Source: Acidobacteriaceae bacterium (GTDB lineage Bacteria > Acidobacteriota > Terriglobia > Terriglobales > Acidobacteriaceae). From it: a stretch of 5,947 bases of DNA. How positions within the stretch are numbered: position 1 is the stretch's first letter; every line of letters begins with the position of its first letter. This document shows, piece after piece, positions 4,642 through 5,947 of this stretch. The position numbers and the translations under genes are program-made. Location of the stretch: the NCBI GenBank assembly GCA_003139975.1, contig PLHN01000081.1, positions 1-5,947 of the forward strand, written 5' to 3'. Below the pieces are notes generated by a model. The model made no database searches, was not told the DNA's origin, and saw only the letters and a program-made list of their open reading frames with translations.

Positions 4642-5922
4642 CTAATTCAATTCGGATGGCTCTTTTTTCAGCCTGCGCAATAGCGATGTGGGATGAATAC
4701 CGAGGATCCTGGCAGCGTGCGTCTTGTTGTTGCCCGTGGCAGCCAGCACTTTCTGAATATACTCGTCCTCCAGTTCGCGCAGCGTTACAAGGGGATCTTC
4801 TCGGAAAGGATCCTCATTCAAGGTGGGCAGAGGAGCTTCGTTTTTTCGAATCTCTTCGGGCAAGGAGGAAGCGTCAATATCGCCCTCGGGAGCGAGAATC
4901 ATGGTGCGCTCAATGACGTTCTTCAGTTCACGAATATTACCCGGCCAGGCGTAGCGCACCAGCAACTCTGCGGCCGACGGCGTAAAGCCTACAAAGTTCT
5001 TCTTCAGTTCCTGATTGAACCATTTCATCAGATCTAACGCGAGAGGCAGAATGTCTTCCTGTCTTTCGCGCAATGGAGGAATGAACAACGGCATGACGTT
5101 GAGGCGGTAAAAAAGGTCTTCGCGAAAGCGACCCTCGGCAACAATTTGTTTCAGGTTGGCATTGGTAGCAGCGATCAGGCGAACGTCAACCTTGATAGAC
5201 TTTATTCCGCCCAAGCGCATGAACGTGCTCTCTTCCAATACGCGCAGAAGCTTGGCCTGCACACTGGCCGACATGTTTCCGATTTCATCCAGAAAAAGGG
5301 TTCCACCGTGGGCCCGCTCTAAAAGACCTTCTTTGCGGCGGCGGGCGTCGGTGAATGCTCCTGGCTCAAAACCGAATAGTTCACTTTCCAACAGGGCATC
5401 CGGCAGGGTGGCACAGTTGAGTTCCAGCAAAGGCTGGCTGGCACGTGGGCTGGCATAGTGAATGGCGCGGGCGAGCACGCCTTTTCCCGTGCCGCTCTCG
5501 CCCAGAATCAAAATCGTGGTGTGGTCGGTCTCCGCAGCTTTGCGGGCCATTTCCAGCACTTCGCGCATCGCCGGATTCATAGTGACCACCCGGCCAAAAT
5601 CGTACTGGCCCTTCGCCGTCTCCACGGTGTCGCGCACGCGGACACGCAAGGCCAGCATCTCAAACGCGCGCCGGAGGGTCGCGCTCAGGTCTGTGAGATG
5701 GAACGGTTTGATCAGGTAGTCGAACGCGCCCAGCTTCATGGCTTCCACGGCGCGATCCACCATGTGGTACGCGCTCATCATCAGCACTACCGCCGCGCTG
5801 TTTCGTTTCTTGATTTGCCGCAGCACCTCGATCCCGTCGATGCCGGGCAGCACCACCCGGACAGGCGTTCCTACAGCGAAACGCTTGGGCGGCTTCATCG
5901 CTTTCGGCTTGGGCGCTTTCAT
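4642..5922 (-). CDS. Sigma54-dependent NtrC-family regulator with N-terminally degenerate receiver domain
   Basis: This 426-residue enhancer-binding protein activates sigma54 RNA polymerase through ATP hydrolysis. The AAA+ domain (about 112-345) has Walker A GESGTGKG (141-148), the sigma54-contact loop GAFTDA (188-193, consensus GAFTGA), Walker B TLFLDEIG (208-215), and the FREDLFYRLNV segment carrying the arginine-finger region (267-277). WPGNIRELKNVIERT (326-340) closes the module. A Fis-type helix-turn-helix occupies about 386-420 (LEDEYIQKVLAATGNNKTHAARILGIHPTSLLRRLKK region). Residues 25-90 are the second half of a CheY-like receiver: LPGIDG, then MMSAY with Ser50, then DYLIKPF with Lys72. 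The first half (beta1 acidic pair, alpha1-alpha2) is absent, and Arg22 sits where the phosphorylated Asp belongs. Residues 1-24 are Lys/Pro-rich, then AVGTPVRVV. The frame stays open from this ATG to the window's right edge, so the real start could lie outside. No sensor kinase gene is present in the window. Confidence 0.9.
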   Translation of the reverse strand: MKAPKPKAMKPPKRFAVGTPVRVVLPGIDGIEVLRQIKKRNSAAVVLMMSAYHMVDRAVEAMKLGAFDYLIKPFHLTDLSATLRRAFEMLALRVRVRDTVETAKGQYDFGRVVTMNPAMREVLEMARKAAETDHTTILILGESGTGKGVLARAIHYASPRASQPLLELNCATLPDALLESELFGFEPGAFTDARRRKEGLLERAHGGTLFLDEIGNMSASVQAKLLRVLEESTFMRLGGIKSIKVDVRLIAATNANLKQIVAEGRFREDLFYRLNVMPLFIPPLRERQEDILPLALDLMKWFNQELKKNFVGFTPSAAELLVRYAWPGNIRELKNVIERTMILAPEGDIDASSLPEEIRKNEAPLPTLNEDPFREDPLVTLRELEDEYIQKVLAATGNNKTHAARILGIHPTSLLRRLKKEPSELN

Positions 5923-5928
5923 GCCTCT

Positions 5929-5934
5929 ACTATA
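5929..5934 (-). promoter_or_regulatory. Candidate -10 element upstream of the regulator
   Basis: The minus strand reads TATAGT ending 6 bases before the ATG at 5922, close to the TATAAT consensus. If used, transcription would start at or near the ATG and give an almost leaderless message. A gagg lies only 1 base from the ATG, too close to be a good ribosome site. The -35 region would fall outside the window, so the call is weak. Confidence 0.25.
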
Positions 5935-5947
5935 AACCGCAGCCGTC

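Noticed and set aside
4587..4916. Plus-strand open frame of 109 codons spanning the regulator's 3' end
   Set aside because: Most of it is antisense to the Fis-type helix-turn-helix of the regulator. The product has no family features and no convincing ribosome site.
5156..5719. Two plus-strand open frames opposite the AAA+ domain
   Set aside because: They are shadows of the strongly conserved AAA+ coding sequence on the minus strand, and their products are Ser/Arg-rich without motifs.

Overview
The window looks like a fragment of a soil-type Acidobacteriota genome. This is inferred from moderately high G+C, a DUF3108 exported protein, a GC-rich dispersed inverted repeat of a kind I associate with that group, and an enhancer-binding regulator next to a HybA/HybB pair. 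No phylogenetic marker gene is present, so the assignment is tentative. Both ends are cut or suspect: base 1 lies inside a gene, and the last gene has a damaged-looking N-terminus 25 bases from the right edge.

Layout. On the + strand, bases 1-84 carry the tail of an unidentified protein. It is followed at once by a membrane-embedded isoprenylcysteine/phospholipid-type methyltransferase (92-673). A short intergenic stretch holding a dispersed-repeat-like palindrome follows, then an exported DUF3108 protein (806-1669). A strong stem-loop at 1705-1731 separates this from convergent minus-strand genes and can serve both directions.

On the minus strand, read right to left, there is a sigma54-dependent NtrC-type regulator (5922-4642), a 220-base gap, then a tight three-gene operon. 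The operon encodes a membrane-anchored GcvH-like protein (4420-3758), a HybA-type four-cluster ferredoxin with a C-terminal membrane helix (3726-2959) and a HybB/NrfD-type ten-helix membrane protein (2956-1772). HybA and HybB together normally carry electrons between a partner catalytic enzyme and the quinone pool. The GcvH-like protein keeps the H-protein fold signature but has no lysine at the lipoylation position, so it cannot be an ordinary lipoyl carrier.

The most interesting points are these: the HybA-HybB module sits beside a non-lipoylatable H-protein and has no hydrogenase subunits in the window; the HybA has lost the expected Tat signal; and the regulator's receiver domain begins at the LPGIDG loop, fused to an unrelated-looking N-terminus, with Arg where the phosphorylated Asp should be. 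The last may be a natural domain loss or an assembly chimera.
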